Shown: piece by piece, positions 4,972 to 13,700 of the stretch | How positions within the stretch are numbered: position 1 is the stretch's first letter | Layout: the number at the start of each line of letters is the position of its first letter | Source of the DNA: Alcaligenaceae bacterium | Lineage (GTDB): Bacteria > Pseudomonadota > Gammaproteobacteria > Burkholderiales > Burkholderiaceae_B | DNA: 14,464 nucleotides | NCBI GenBank assembly: GCA_012512545.1 | Contig: JAAZDZ010000367.1 | Coordinates: 1-14,464, forward strand | Reading direction: 5' to 3' | Made by a program: the position numbers and the translations under genes | Notes under the pieces: generated by a model | Seen by the model: the letters and a program-made list of their open reading frames with translations, nothing else | Told to the model about the DNA's origin: nothing | The model's database searches: none

Positions 4972-6840
4972 ATGCTGGACGAATATTTTGCAAATTGTGA
5001 AAGCAATCCGTTGCGCAATGCATTTACAGCCCGCCGGGCCGTATTGCCCTGGCGCAACAAGCGGGCTCTGCCCGAGCCGGAAGCGGCTGGCCTGCGTGAG
5101 CGCTTGCATCGCGAGCTTTGCAGTCCAGGTGGGCGGTTGGCCTACATCCATGTGCCGTTCTGCGCAAATCATTGCCTGTTCTGCGGCTTCTATCGTTATG
5201 CGCACACTGCTGACGCGGCAACCCGGTACGCGAGCTTGTTGGCAGAAGAACTGGCGCTGGGCGGGAAGGCGGCATCAGTGGCGTCGGGCGGTGTGGAGGC
5301 TCTTTACCTGGGGGGGGGTACGCCCAGCGCTTTGTCGGCGCGTGATCTTGATCGCGTGCTGAGCGCGGCACGTAGCCATCTGCCGCTGACAGCCGATTGT
5401 GAAATCACCCTTGAAGGCCGCATCACCCATTTCAATGACGAAAAAATAGACGCCTGTCTGGCCGCAGGGGTCAATCGGATTTCCATTGGCGTGCAGTCTT
5501 TCGACACGGGCGTGCGACGGCGCCAGGGGCGAAAGTCCGATCGAAATGAGGTGCTGCGCTTTCTGGAAGGGTTGCGCAAACGTGAAGGCTTCGCTTTGGT
5601 TATTGACCTGCTGTACGGACTGCCCGGCCAGACGCCGGAGATCTGGCGTCAGGATCTGGCTGCGGCAATTGAACTGGAGCCCGATGGTATCGACTTGTAC
5701 GGCTTGAATCTGATTCCCGGCACACCGCTGCACAAAGCCGTCGGGTTGGGTAAGTTCCCCGCATTGGGTGGGCTGGACAGCCTGGGCGAGATGTACGAAA
5801 TAGGTGCGCGTGCTTTGGCCGGGGCTGGCTGGGCACAGCTCAGCAACAGCCATTGGCGGCGCACGCTGCTTGAGCGCAACCGCTACAACCTTCAGATCAA
5901 ACAGGGCAGGGATTGCATGGCTTTCGGTGCCGGGGGCGGAGGTTCCGCCGCCCTGTACAGCTATGCGGTCAACAGTGACCTGGAAGCTTATGAACGTGCG
6001 GTGACGATGGGTGAAAGACCCATCGCGGGCGTTTGGGTGGCCGATGAGCTTCACCCCATACGCTGTGCGGTGACTGCGGGTTTCGAGGTGGGAAAACTCG
6101 ATCTTGCGGCCTTGACGGCTTGCCTTGATGACGATGTAGGGCAAAGCATGTTTTCCCTGGTCCGGCAGTGGCAGTCCGCCGGTCTGCTGGACCTGGATGA
6201 CGGCATCATCCGCCTGACGCTGGCCGGGCGGTTCTGGTATAGCAATCTGATCTTTGCATTCGACGCGCTGTTGTCGGAATCGCTGGCTGCAAGGCAATCA
6301 ACAGAAAGGAGTTCCATCGTGACACAAGCTTCAAACCTTCAGGCGCTGCGCGCCGAACTGGCTAAAAACCCGGGCGGCATTCTTGAAGCTCTTGCAGTGC
6401 AATACGGCGTATCGCAGCAGGCGGTGGTCGATGCGTTGCCCGAGGAAATGCGGACGTGCATCGCAGGCAGCGCATTTGTCGATGTCATGCAGGATCTTGC
6501 AGGCTGGGGCAAGATGACCGTCATTGTTCATACCCCCGATGTCATCATGGAATGCCATGCCGACGTTCCCATGGGCAAGCTGGGCCATGGTTTTTACAAT
6601 TTGCAGGGTGGTGATGGCCCTCTGAGCGGACATCTGCGGCCCGAGCGTTGCGGCGCCATCTATTTCCTGCGCCGTCCGTTCATGGGTAAGGAGACTCTGT
6701 CGGTGCAGTTTTTCAACACCGATGGCGACGCCATGTTCAAGGTATATGTAGGGCGGGATGAAAACCGCGAGCTCAAGGCTGGCCAGATTGAGCGTTTCAA
6801 TGAACTGGAACGCAAGCTGACTGCGCAGGAGGCAGCATGA
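4972..6840 (+). CDS. hutW: HutW-HutX fusion: radical-SAM anaerobic heme-degrading enzyme with C-terminal heme-trafficking domain
   Basis: The 622-residue protein has two parts. Residues 1-445 form a HemN-like radical-SAM enzyme of the ChuW/HutW type. It has the cluster motif CANHCLFC (Cys64, Cys68, Cys71), SAM-binding GGGTP (114-118), the ITLEGR strand (145-150), IGVQSFDTG (172-180), and DLLYGLPGQT (212-221). Family members open the heme ring without oxygen to release iron. Residues 450-622 match the ChuX/HutX cytosolic heme-binding and transfer family in content and length (173 residues). Fusion would pass heme directly to the enzyme. Coproporphyrinogen oxidase HemN is the alternative for the first part, but the HutX domain, the Fur box and the ChuY-like neighbour argue against it. 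The start is ATG 4972, with AAGG at 4963-4966. The gene overlaps the next by four bases. A nine-G run (5310-5318) and an internal start (6319) are unusual. Confidence 0.9.
   Translation: MLDEYFANCESNPLRNAFTARRAVLPWRNKRALPEPEAAGLRERLHRELCSPGGRLAYIHVPFCANHCLFCGFYRYAHTADAATRYASLLAEELALGGKAASVASGGVEALYLGGGTPSALSARDLDRVLSAARSHLPLTADCEITLEGRITHFNDEKIDACLAAGVNRISIGVQSFDTGVRRRQGRKSDRNEVLRFLEGLRKREGFALVIDLLYGLPGQTPEIWRQDLAAAIELEPDGIDLYGLNLIPGTPLHKAVGLGKFPALGGLDSLGEMYEIGARALAGAGWAQLSNSHWRRTLLERNRYNLQIKQGRDCMAFGAGGGGSAALYSYAVNSDLEAYERAVTMGERPIAGVWVADELHPIRCAVTAGFEVGKLDLAALTACLDDDVGQSMFSLVRQWQSAGLLDLDDGIIRLTLAGRFWYSNLIFAFDALLSESLAARQSTERSSIVTQASNLQALRAELAKNPGGILEALAVQYGVSQQAVVDALPEEMRTCIAGSAFVDVMQDLAGWGKMTVIVHTPDVIMECHADVPMGKLGHGFYNLQGGDGPLSGHLRPERCGAIYFLRRPFMGKETLSVQFFNTDGDAMFKVYVGRDENRELKAGQIERFNELERKLTAQEAA
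6305..6321 (+). promoter_or_regulatory. Internal ribosome binding site and GTG start for free HutX
   Basis: AAAGGAG (6305-6311) lies seven bases before an in-frame GTG (6319-6321) at codon 450 of the fusion. This is precisely where a stand-alone 173-residue HutX would begin (VTQASNLQALRAELAKNPGG). It is the best Shine-Dalgarno in the cassette and sits in the linker between domains. It is probably the ancestral hutX start, kept after hutW lost its stop codon, and it could still produce separate HutX. Confidence 0.55.
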
Positions 6841-7556
6841 ACCGCGAGTCTGCCGCACCGGTGCTGATTTTCGGCGCCAGCCGGGGCACCGGGCTTTTGC
6901 TGGCGCGGCGGTTACGTGGCCAGGGTGTCGCTGTATACGCTTTGCTGCGTCCGCAATCGGATGGCGCTGAACTGCAGGGGTTGGGCGTGCATGTGCTGCG
7001 GGGCGATGCCTTGCAGCCCGAAGATGTGGCGCAGGCATGCCAGGCCGCGGGCCCGGGATGCGATGTCGTCTCAACGCTCGGAGGCCGTCAGAACGGGCGT
7101 TATGTTGATGATGAGGGCAATGTTCATGTGATTGACCAGGCAGTGAAGCTGGGCATCAACCGCTTCGTGCTGGTGACGTCAATCGGGTGCGGCGATATGG
7201 CGCCGTTTCGTTCCGCAAGGGCCATTGAGGCATTCGGCGACAGTGTCGATGCCAAAACGCGGGCCGAAGATCATCTCAGGCGCGTACTTCCCGACGCCAC
7301 CATTGTGCGCCCCGGCGGGCTGCTCTCCGATGAGGCCACCGGGCAGGGATGGCTGTGCGACGACCCGCAGGTGCATGGCTTCATCACACGCGCTGATCTG
7401 GCCGGGCTGATTCATCACGTATTGCTCGACCCTGCCACGCGAGGAAGAACGTTTGCGGCGGTGGATGCGCAGCGCCTGCGTTGTGTGAATCCCGTCACGC
7501 CCTTTTCCCTGCGGAGTCTTGGCGATACAGGCGGCGCGGCGGGGACAGCCCGATAG
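6837..7556 (+). CDS. NmrA/SDR-like NAD(P)H reductase, likely ChuY-type anaerobilin reductase
   Basis: The 239-residue Rossmann protein starts with VLIFGASRGTGLLLARRL. The dinucleotide motif GASRGTG is at residues 13-19, and an NmrA/biliverdin-IX-beta-reductase-like pattern follows (VLRGDALQPEDV, DVVSTLGG, RFVLVTSIG, TIVRPGGLL). The ATG overlaps the hutWX stop as ATGA, so the genes are translationally coupled. In enterobacteria the order is chuW-chuX-chuY, and ChuY is an NAD(P)H-dependent reductase of the heme-opening product anaerobilin, similar to biliverdin IX-beta reductase. Position and fold suggest the same role here: using reducing power to clear the toxic linear tetrapyrrole in the cytoplasm. 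Another atypical SDR function cannot be excluded. The last 25 or so residues are poorly conserved-looking and rich in Arg, Gly and Ala. Confidence 0.75.
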   Translation: MNRESAAPVLIFGASRGTGLLLARRLRGQGVAVYALLRPQSDGAELQGLGVHVLRGDALQPEDVAQACQAAGPGCDVVSTLGGRQNGRYVDDEGNVHVIDQAVKLGINRFVLVTSIGCGDMAPFRSARAIEAFGDSVDAKTRAEDHLRRVLPDATIVRPGGLLSDEATGQGWLCDDPQVHGFITRADLAGLIHHVLLDPATRGRTFAAVDAQRLRCVNPVTPFSLRSLGDTGGAAGTAR

Positions 7557-7574
7557 GGCTTGAAGCGGGATGGC

Positions 7575-8054
7575 TCAGCCTTGTTCCGCGCCCATCTGCG
7601 ATTGCAGGTAGTTCTGCAAACCGATTTTTTCGATCAGGCCGAGTTGCTTTTCCAGCCAGTAGGTGTGGTCTTCTTCGGTGTCGCGCAGTTGGCTCAGAAG
7701 CATGTCGCGGGAGACGTAATCGCCCAGCTCTTCGCACAGCGCCATGGCCGCCCTGAGATTGTCGCGTACTTTGTATTCGACTTCGAGATCCTTGCGCAGC
7801 ATTTCTTCCACGGTTTCACCCTGGGTGAATTCGTGGGGCCGCATGTCGGGCTTGCCTTCCAGGAAGAGAATGCGACGCAGGATGTCGTCCGCGTGCTGGG
7901 TTTCTTCTTCCATTTCGTGGTTGATGCGCTCGTACAGGCGCTGGTAGCCCTGGTCTTCGTATTGACGGGAATGCACGAAATACTGATCGCGCGCGGCCAG
8001 TTCGCCGCGCAGCAGCTCTTTCAGGCATTCAATGACTTTTGGATGACCTTGCAT
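7575..8054 (-). CDS. bfr: Bacterioferritin-family iron storage protein (FtnA/BfrA-like, heme Met missing)
   Basis: The 159-residue four-helix protein begins MQGHPKVIE at ATG 8054, with GGAG at 8064-8067 nine bases upstream. All di-iron ferroxidase residues are present: Glu18, Tyr25, Glu51, His54, Glu93 (equivalent to 94), Glu127 and His130. It would oxidise Fe(II) and store it as a mineral inside a 24-subunit cage. The heme-ligating Met52 of E. coli Bfr is Thr here (EETQH instead of DEMKH). The [13 protein letters not shown] and [17 protein letters not shown] segments resemble the Pseudomonas aeruginosa FtnA (formerly BfrA) type, which does not bind heme in this way. It may assemble alone or with a heme-binding Bfr encoded elsewhere. 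It converges on the heme-degradation operon with 18 bases between stop codons. Confidence 0.93.
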   Translation of the reverse strand: MQGHPKVIECLKELLRGELAARDQYFVHSRQYEDQGYQRLYERINHEMEEETQHADDILRRILFLEGKPDMRPHEFTQGETVEEMLRKDLEVEYKVRDNLRAAMALCEELGDYVSRDMLLSQLRDTEEDHTYWLEKQLGLIEKIGLQNYLQSQMGAEQG

Positions 8055-8063
8055 ACTGAAGTA

Positions 8064-8107
8064 CTCCAAGAATAATCTTTTATAGAACCATGTTACTGCA
8101 TACGCAG
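8064..8107 (-). promoter_or_regulatory. Possible promoter and ribosome site of bfr
   Basis: In the 64 bases between fdhE and bfr, the minus strand reads a -10-like TATAAA (8084 down to 8079) and GGAG (8067 to 8064). The hexamer 17 bases upstream, CTGCGT (8107 to 8102), is a poor -35, so an activator or readthrough from fdhE may be needed. No Fur palindrome is present here. Confidence 0.3.
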
Positions 8108-8118
8108 GACACCAGGAT

Positions 8119-9051
8119 TTAATACCCCACCAGAAACGGGTTGAACCCGCCTTTTTTGAATGAGGTTTCATTTTTCATCAGCATGTCCAGCCCCAGGCTG
8201 CCGACATCGTCGGCGATGGGGTCCAGGCTGGCGTTGCGAACCTGGTAAAGCACTTTTACCCAGTGGTTGCATTCGCCGCAGACTTCGGCCTTGACTGTGG
8301 CGTCTTCAGTTTCTGCGCTGCGATAGCTGATGCCTTTGGTGGAACCGCAGCACAGGCATTTGATGCGCACTTCGTTCCATTGGGTCGCGCAGCAGCTGCA
8401 AGTGGCGTAACGCACGTTCTCGATATCGCGCAGGCCAATGACTGAAGACGTGGCGGGGCGGCCGCCGCAGGCCGGACATACGCCGGTAGCGACGGGGCGC
8501 AGTTCTTCCATGGGCAGGCTGGCCGCCAATAGCGACAGGTGAACCTGTACCGCCGCGGCGGCCAGCAGGTGCGGGGCGATGCTGTCTTCGGGGATGGTGT
8601 CGCTCAGCACATTGGCCAGCAGCCAGCTGCGGTCTTCGGCGTTGGCCTCAAGGGTGGCTTCAAGAGCCTGGCGGGCAGGCTCGGGCATGGAAAGGGCCTG
8701 GGCCGCTTTGCACAAAGCCTGCAGGCAGGCATGCAGGGATGCATCCTGCGCCAGTGCGGCGCGATTGATCAGAGGCAGGCCGGTTTGCGCGGCCTGTCTG
8801 ATCTGTTCGGCGCTGACCGGCGCGGGGGCGGGCAGCTGCTGCGTCAGTTCCGCCTGGAGTCCGGCCAGGTCGGCCAGAAATTCCAGATAAGCGGCAAGGT
8901 CGCTGCTTTGCGCCAGAAAACGGAAGCGTTCCGCGCGCGCCTTGAAGCATTGTGCGGGTTCCGGGCGGAGCACGAACGGCGTCTTGGCGATGCCGCCGGT
9001 GATGAACGAAGGGTCAGGCTGAATGGGAATGTCTGCCATGGAGTTGCTCAT
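8119..9051 (-). CDS. fdhE: Formate dehydrogenase accessory protein FdhE
   Basis: The 310-residue soluble protein ends in a rubredoxin-like metal-binding region with four Cys pairs: [20 protein letters not shown] and CGECNHW. This is the FdhE signature, and the length is normal for the family. FdhE acts in the cytoplasm on Tat-exported formate dehydrogenases, assisting maturation of the catalytic subunit before export. The ATG at 9051 overlaps the fdnI stop as ATGA; a second ATG at 9039 is possible. The frame stays open upstream to 9438, but that stretch is Arg/His-rich antisense-style sequence overlapping fdnI, so it is not part of the gene. It is the last gene of the fdn operon. Confidence 0.93.
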   Translation of the reverse strand: MSNSMADIPIQPDPSFITGGIAKTPFVLRPEPAQCFKARAERFRFLAQSSDLAAYLEFLADLAGLQAELTQQLPAPAPVSAEQIRQAAQTGLPLINRAALAQDASLHACLQALCKAAQALSMPEPARQALEATLEANAEDRSWLLANVLSDTIPEDSIAPHLLAAAAVQVHLSLLAASLPMEELRPVATGVCPACGGRPATSSVIGLRDIENVRYATCSCCATQWNEVRIKCLCCGSTKGISYRSAETEDATVKAEVCGECNHWVKVLYQVRNASLDPIADDVGSLGLDMLMKNETSFKKGGFNPFLVGY

Positions 9052-9764
9052 TTGCCGCCGGGTTCGCGGCCAACATCGCGCCGGGCGAGTTCGCGCAGCC
9101 ATTTGCGGTGGTGCCGGAAGGCCCAGCCACCCGTCACCGTGCCCCGGGTCATGGCGCGTATGGTGCCGCGTGTCCAGATGGCGGCGTAGACGTGAGCCAG
9201 CACCACGAAGAAGCAGCCCAGCGCGGCAAGCGCATGCGCCACGACGGCAATGCGCTGCACAGGAATGGAAACCAGACCGGAAAAATGCTCTTCCCAGATC
9301 ATGATGCCAGTGATGACAAGCAGCAGTATCAGCAGGCTCATGGCCCAGAACACTAGTTTCTGGCCGATGTTGTACTTGCCGACTTCTGGAAGGTTGCCTT
9401 CCTTGCCCTGGATGACATCGCCTATTTTCTTGCCCCATTCAATGTCTTCACGGCGCAACAGGTTCAAACGCCACATCTGCAGGAACATGCCAAGGAAGCT
9501 GATGACGAGTACCACGCCGATCCAGGGGTGAATCCAGCGGGTCAGCTGGCCGCCGCCGAACAGATTGGTCAGCCAGAACAGAGACGGATGGAAGAATGCA
9601 AAGCCGCTGAGCAGCAAGGCAAACATGCACAGGGCGGTAAGCCAGTGGTTGCAGCGCGTGAAGCCCCGGTAGCGCATCAGCAGCACCGGTTTGCGGCTCA
9701 CCAGCTCATCGCCCGATGCGGAATGAACGCGTTTGTTTTCAGTATTGAGCTGGGCGGCCATCAT
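9048..9764 (-). CDS. fdnI: Formate dehydrogenase-N gamma subunit, cytochrome b556
   Basis: The 238-residue inner-membrane protein has four predicted membrane helices at about residues 41-58, 79-97, 137-155 and 171-194. Family heme-ligand candidates are His40 in RCNHW, His79 in RWIHPWIG, His177 and His191. It anchors the periplasmic alpha-beta part of the enzyme and passes electrons from the beta subunit through two b hemes to quinone. The ATG at 9764 overlaps the fdxH stop as ATGA; a second ATG follows immediately. The final 40 residues are basic and probably cytoplasmic. Confidence 0.93.
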   Translation of the reverse strand: MMAAQLNTENKRVHSASGDELVSRKPVLLMRYRGFTRCNHWLTALCMFALLLSGFAFFHPSLFWLTNLFGGGQLTRWIHPWIGVVLVISFLGMFLQMWRLNLLRREDIEWGKKIGDVIQGKEGNLPEVGKYNIGQKLVFWAMSLLILLLVITGIMIWEEHFSGLVSIPVQRIAVVAHALAALGCFFVVLAHVYAAIWTRGTIRAMTRGTVTGGWAFRHHRKWLRELARRDVGREPGGK

Positions 9765-10759
9765 TGCTCCTTGCCGGATTCTGAATCGGGTGCGTGGTCA
9801 AGAGAATCAACCAGATCCTGAGCGGCTTCTTCTTCGTGCTCGCTGACCTTGTTGGCGCGGGCCAGCAGGCTGTGCACAACGGCGCCTGCTGTTGCGATGC
9901 CGGCGGCCACCAGACCGATCTTCTTGGCCGGGCCTTTCCAGAATTCCACTGCCGGTGAAATTTTAGGATCGTCCGGCAAGCCCGCGTACAGCGAGGGTTT
10001 GTCACGGTGATGCAGTACATACCTGACGTGTGTGCCGCCCACCCCTTCGGGGTTATAGAGACCTGCGTTCTCGTAACCGCGTTCCTTGAGATCTTCCACG
10101 CGTTCTGCAGCCAGCGCATCCATTTCTTCTTCGGTGCCGAAGGTGATGCACTCGGTGGGACAGGCTTTGGCGCAGGCCGGGCCCTGGCCGACGGCCACGC
10201 GATCAGAGCACAGGGTGCATTTCGTGGCGACATGCGCGGTTTTGTGGATGCGCGGGATGTCGAATGGGCAGCCCTTGACGCAGTAGCCGCAGCCAATGCA
10301 GTTTTCGGAGATGAAATCGACAATGCCGTTGGAATACTGCACGATGGCGCCAGGCGCCGGGCAGGCTTTGAGGCAGCCCGGGTCAACGCAGTGCATACAG
10401 CCATCCTTGCGGATCAGCCATTCCAGATCGCCGGTTTCAGGGTCTTCGTGCTCCGTGAAACGCATCAGGGTGAACATGTCCGGCGTGAGATCGTGGGGGT
10501 TCTCGTAGATGCCCACGTTCTCTTCCATTTCCGGCTGGGTGTCGTTCCATTCGATGCAGGCCGACTGGCAAGCCTTGCAGCCGATGCACTTGGAAACGTC
10601 AATCAGTTTGACCACCGGAGTCAGCTGGCGCGCGGGCGGCGGCACATTGGCCGTGGCCGATGCGCGCACGACATCGGTGACGTTCAGATTGGACGCCATG
10701 GGCTGCACAGGCGGGTTGGAAGCCGCCGTGCGGGGTTCGGGAGCCTGAGGGTTGCTCAT
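9761..10759 (-). CDS. fdxH: Formate dehydrogenase-N beta subunit, four [4Fe-4S] clusters
   Basis: The 332-residue protein carries ferredoxin-type Cys motifs: CIGCKACQSAC (58-68), CMHCVDPGCLKAC (121-133), CIGCGYCVKGC (154-164), and CTLC (181-184) with CAKACPTEC (196-204). These match the four-cluster wire of E. coli FdnH/FdoH. A single C-terminal membrane helix (about 281-300, IGLVAAGIATAGAVVHSLLA) is typical and anchors the subunit. An acidic tail follows. The first 47 residues are a low-complexity Pro/Ala-rich extension of unclear role. It conveys electrons from the selenoenzyme to cytochrome b. Its ATG overlaps the fdnG stop as ATGA. Confidence 0.95.
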   Translation of the reverse strand: MSNPQAPEPRTAASNPPVQPMASNLNVTDVVRASATANVPPPARQLTPVVKLIDVSKCIGCKACQSACIEWNDTQPEMEENVGIYENPHDLTPDMFTLMRFTEHEDPETGDLEWLIRKDGCMHCVDPGCLKACPAPGAIVQYSNGIVDFISENCIGCGYCVKGCPFDIPRIHKTAHVATKCTLCSDRVAVGQGPACAKACPTECITFGTEEEMDALAAERVEDLKERGYENAGLYNPEGVGGTHVRYVLHHRDKPSLYAGLPDDPKISPAVEFWKGPAKKIGLVAAGIATAGAVVHSLLARANKVSEHEEEAAQDLVDSLDHAPDSESGKEQ

Positions 10760-13700
10760 GCGGTCAGCCTCCTGATGTCGGCCTCGCTGGCCGGTTCAAT
10801 ATTGACGAGAAAAACCTTGGATTCGGGGGTGTCGATGTTGGCGTCGCCCGCGAACACGGTCAGGCTGTTGGCGCCAAAGCCCTTGCGGGCCGTGCCGGTA
10901 AAGCCCCAGTGAATGGGAATGCCGACCACGTGGACATCCTTGCCGTCGCATACCAGCGGCCGGATACGCTTGGTCACCACGGCCTTGGCCCAGATTTCGC
11001 CGCGTTTGTTCCAGACACGCACGCGACTGCCCTTTTTGATGCCGCGCAGCGCTGCGAGCTCTTCGCTGATTTCCACGAAGAAGTCGGGTTGCAGCACCGA
11101 GTTGATCTTGTTGTGCTTGGTCCAGGTGTGGAAATGCTCGGTCAGGCGGTAAGAAGTGCCCACAAAGGGGAATTCGTCGCTTGTGCCCAGTTGTTCGACG
11201 TCCCGTTCGAAGATGCGCCCGGCAGGGTTGCCGCGCAGCTTCTTGTTGAACGGGTTTTCGATCGGGCTCTCCCAGGGCTCCATATGGGTGGGGAACGGGC
11301 CGTCGCGTAGCAGGCCGCGCGCGAACAGCCGCGCCGTGCCCTCTTCCGTCATGATGAAAGGCATGACGACATCAGGCTGGGCGGTGGGCGAGAAGTCAGG
11401 CACATCGTAGCCTTCCCAGCGGCCTTTGGCGGCATCCCATTCAAGCAGCTTGCGGCGCGGATCCCAGGGCTTGCCCTGCATGTCCGCAGACGCGCGATTG
11501 TAGAGAATGCGGCGGTTGGCCGGCCAGGCCCATGTCCAGTTCAGATAGGTGCCAAGGCCCCCTTCGTCGTGGTTGTCGCGGCGGGCCATCATATTGCCTT
11601 CTTCCGTCCAGGAGCCGGCGTAGATCCAGCAGCCCGACATGGTCGAACCATCGGCGCGCAGTTCGCCAAAGCCCCCGTGCTGCTCGCCTGCCTTGCGTAC
11701 CAGCCTGGCCGGGTCGTTGAGGTCGTAAACGTCCTTCAGCGCGCGGCCGTTCATTTCGCGCGCCAGTTCGGCGGGCGTCGGGCTGGCCGGGTCGGCATAT
11801 TCCCAGCTCAGGTTGAGAACGGGTTCAGGGCAGACGCCGCCTTCCTGGCGGTAGAGTTCCTGTACACGGCGGAAAATGCCGGACATGATCCATGTGTCGT
11901 GCCTGGCCTCGCCCGGAGGCGTGGCGCCTGTCCAGTGCCATTGCAGCCAGCGGCCGGAGTTCACTGTTGCGCCTTCGTCCTCGGCGAAACAGGTGGAAGG
12001 CAGTTCCAGCACCTCGGTCATGATTTCCGCGGGGTTCACATCGTTGTAGACGCCGTGGTTCTGCCAGAATGCGGCCGTTTCGGTTTCCAGTGGGTCAATG
12101 ACGACCAGCAACTTGAGCCTGGACAGCGCGTTCGCGAGCTTGGCCCGGTTGGGGAACGCCATCAGCGGGTTGAAGCCCTGGCAGAAGTACAGGTTGACCT
12201 TGTCTTCTTCCATCATGGTGAAGGTGCGCAGGATGTCGTAATACGGGACATCGAGCTTGGGCAGCCAGTCGTAGCCAAAGCCGTTTTCCGGCGTGGCGGC
12301 ATCGCCCCACATGGATTTCAGGAAGCTGACGAAGAACTTGTCGGTGTGCTGCCAGTAGCTTGTCTGGCCGGGAAACAGCGGCGCGTTCTTGCGGGAGGAC
12401 AGATATGCGGCGAGATCCGGTTCGCTGTCCTTGGGCAAAGTCATGTAGCCCGGTGTCATGTTCGAGAGCAGGCCGATATCGGTCAGGCCCTGGATGTTGG
12501 CGTGACCGCGCAGCGCGTTGACGCCGCCCCCGGGCAGGCCGATATTGCCCAGAATGAGCTGCAGCATGGCCATGCCACGGATGTTCTGGGCACCCTTGGA
12601 GTGTTGGGTCCAGCCCAGCGCATAGCAGGCCGTCATGACCTTATCCGTGGCCGAAGTCTCGCCGATCATTTCGCAGATCTTCAGGAAGCGGTCCTTGGGC
12701 GTGCCGCAGATGTTTTCCACGAAATCAGGCGTGTAGGCTTCGACATGCTGTTTGAGCAGGTTCCACACACAGCGCGGGTGTTCCAGAGTGGGGTCGGTCA
12801 GGGGCTGGCCATTCTCGTCGAACTGGTATTCCCATTCTTCGGTATTGAAGGCGCGCGCGTCTTCATCGTAGCCGTTGAAAAGGCCGTCTTTCCAGCCGAA
12901 GCCATCCCTCACCAGATAGCTGGCGTTGGTGTAGTTCTTGACGTATTCCCACTGCACCTTGCCGTTGGCGATCACGTAGCGGATCACGCCCATGAGGAAG
13001 GTGATGTCGGAACCAGGGCGTATTGGCGCGTAGTAATCGGATACGGCAGCCGTGCGGTTGAAACGCGGGTCTACCACAATCAGCTTGGCTTTATTGTGGT
13101 GCTTGGCCTCAGTGACCCATTTGAAACCACAGGGGTGAGCTTCAGCGGCGTTACCGCCCATGACGATAACGAGGTCTGCGTTCTTGATGTCTGTCCAGGC
13201 GTTGGTCATTGCGCCACGGCCAAATGTCGGAGCCAAACTGGCCACCGTGGGACCGTGTCAGACGCGTGCCTGATTATCGAACGGAAGAACGCCTAATGCG
13301 CGAACTGTTTTGTAGGTAAGCCAGCCGTTTTCATTCGTGCCGCCTGATGCCGCGAGAAAACCCATTGAAGTCCAGCGGTTGACGGTGGTGCCGTCCGCAT
13401 TCTTTTCAATGAAGTTGGCATCGCGGTCGTCCTTGATGTGGCGGGCGATTTTATCGAGCGCGAAATCCCAGCTGACTTCCTGCCAATCACTGGAGCCCGG
13501 TGCGCGGTAACGCGGCACCCGGGTGCGGGTTTCGGAGTTGATGAATTCGGAAAGGGCGGCCCCCTTGGGACACAGAGTGCCCTTGTTGGTGGGGTGGTCG
13601 GCATCGCCTTCAATGTGGATGATGCGGGCCTTCTCGCCAGCGTTGATGTCGCCCTTGGAATACATGATGATTCCACAGGCCACCGAGCAATATGTACAGA

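Noticed and set aside
5275..6297. 340-codon open frame opposite hutW
   Set aside because: Antisense shadow of the radical-SAM gene, which has clear motifs.
4972..6318. Oxygen-independent coproporphyrinogen oxidase (hemN)
   Set aside because: The HutX domain, Fur box and ChuY-like neighbour fit heme degradation, and HemN's fourth nearby Cys is absent (CGFY follows the cluster motif).
7547..7560. Hairpin AGCCC-GATA-GGGCT as a terminator between hutY and bfr
   Set aside because: The stem is only five pairs, includes the stop codon, and has no T-run on either side.
8055..8171. N-terminal extension of the ferritin to 8171
   Set aside because: It would overlap fdhE, and the family start MQGHPKVIE at 8054 has its own GGAG.
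9052..9438. N-terminal extension of fdhE to 9438
   Set aside because: It overlaps fdnI, has an Arg/His/Pro-rich out-of-frame look, and the ATGA-coupled start at 9051 gives a normal FdhE.
13258..13260. Nonsense mutation splitting fdnG into two genes
   Set aside because: The codon is TGA in the exact selenocysteine context and is followed by a SECIS hairpin with the key bases.
11569..13296. 575-codon open frame on the plus strand opposite fdnG
   Set aside because: It is the antisense shadow of a high-GC gene. The opposite strand carries a clear formate dehydrogenase, and this frame has no recognisable domain or ribosome site.
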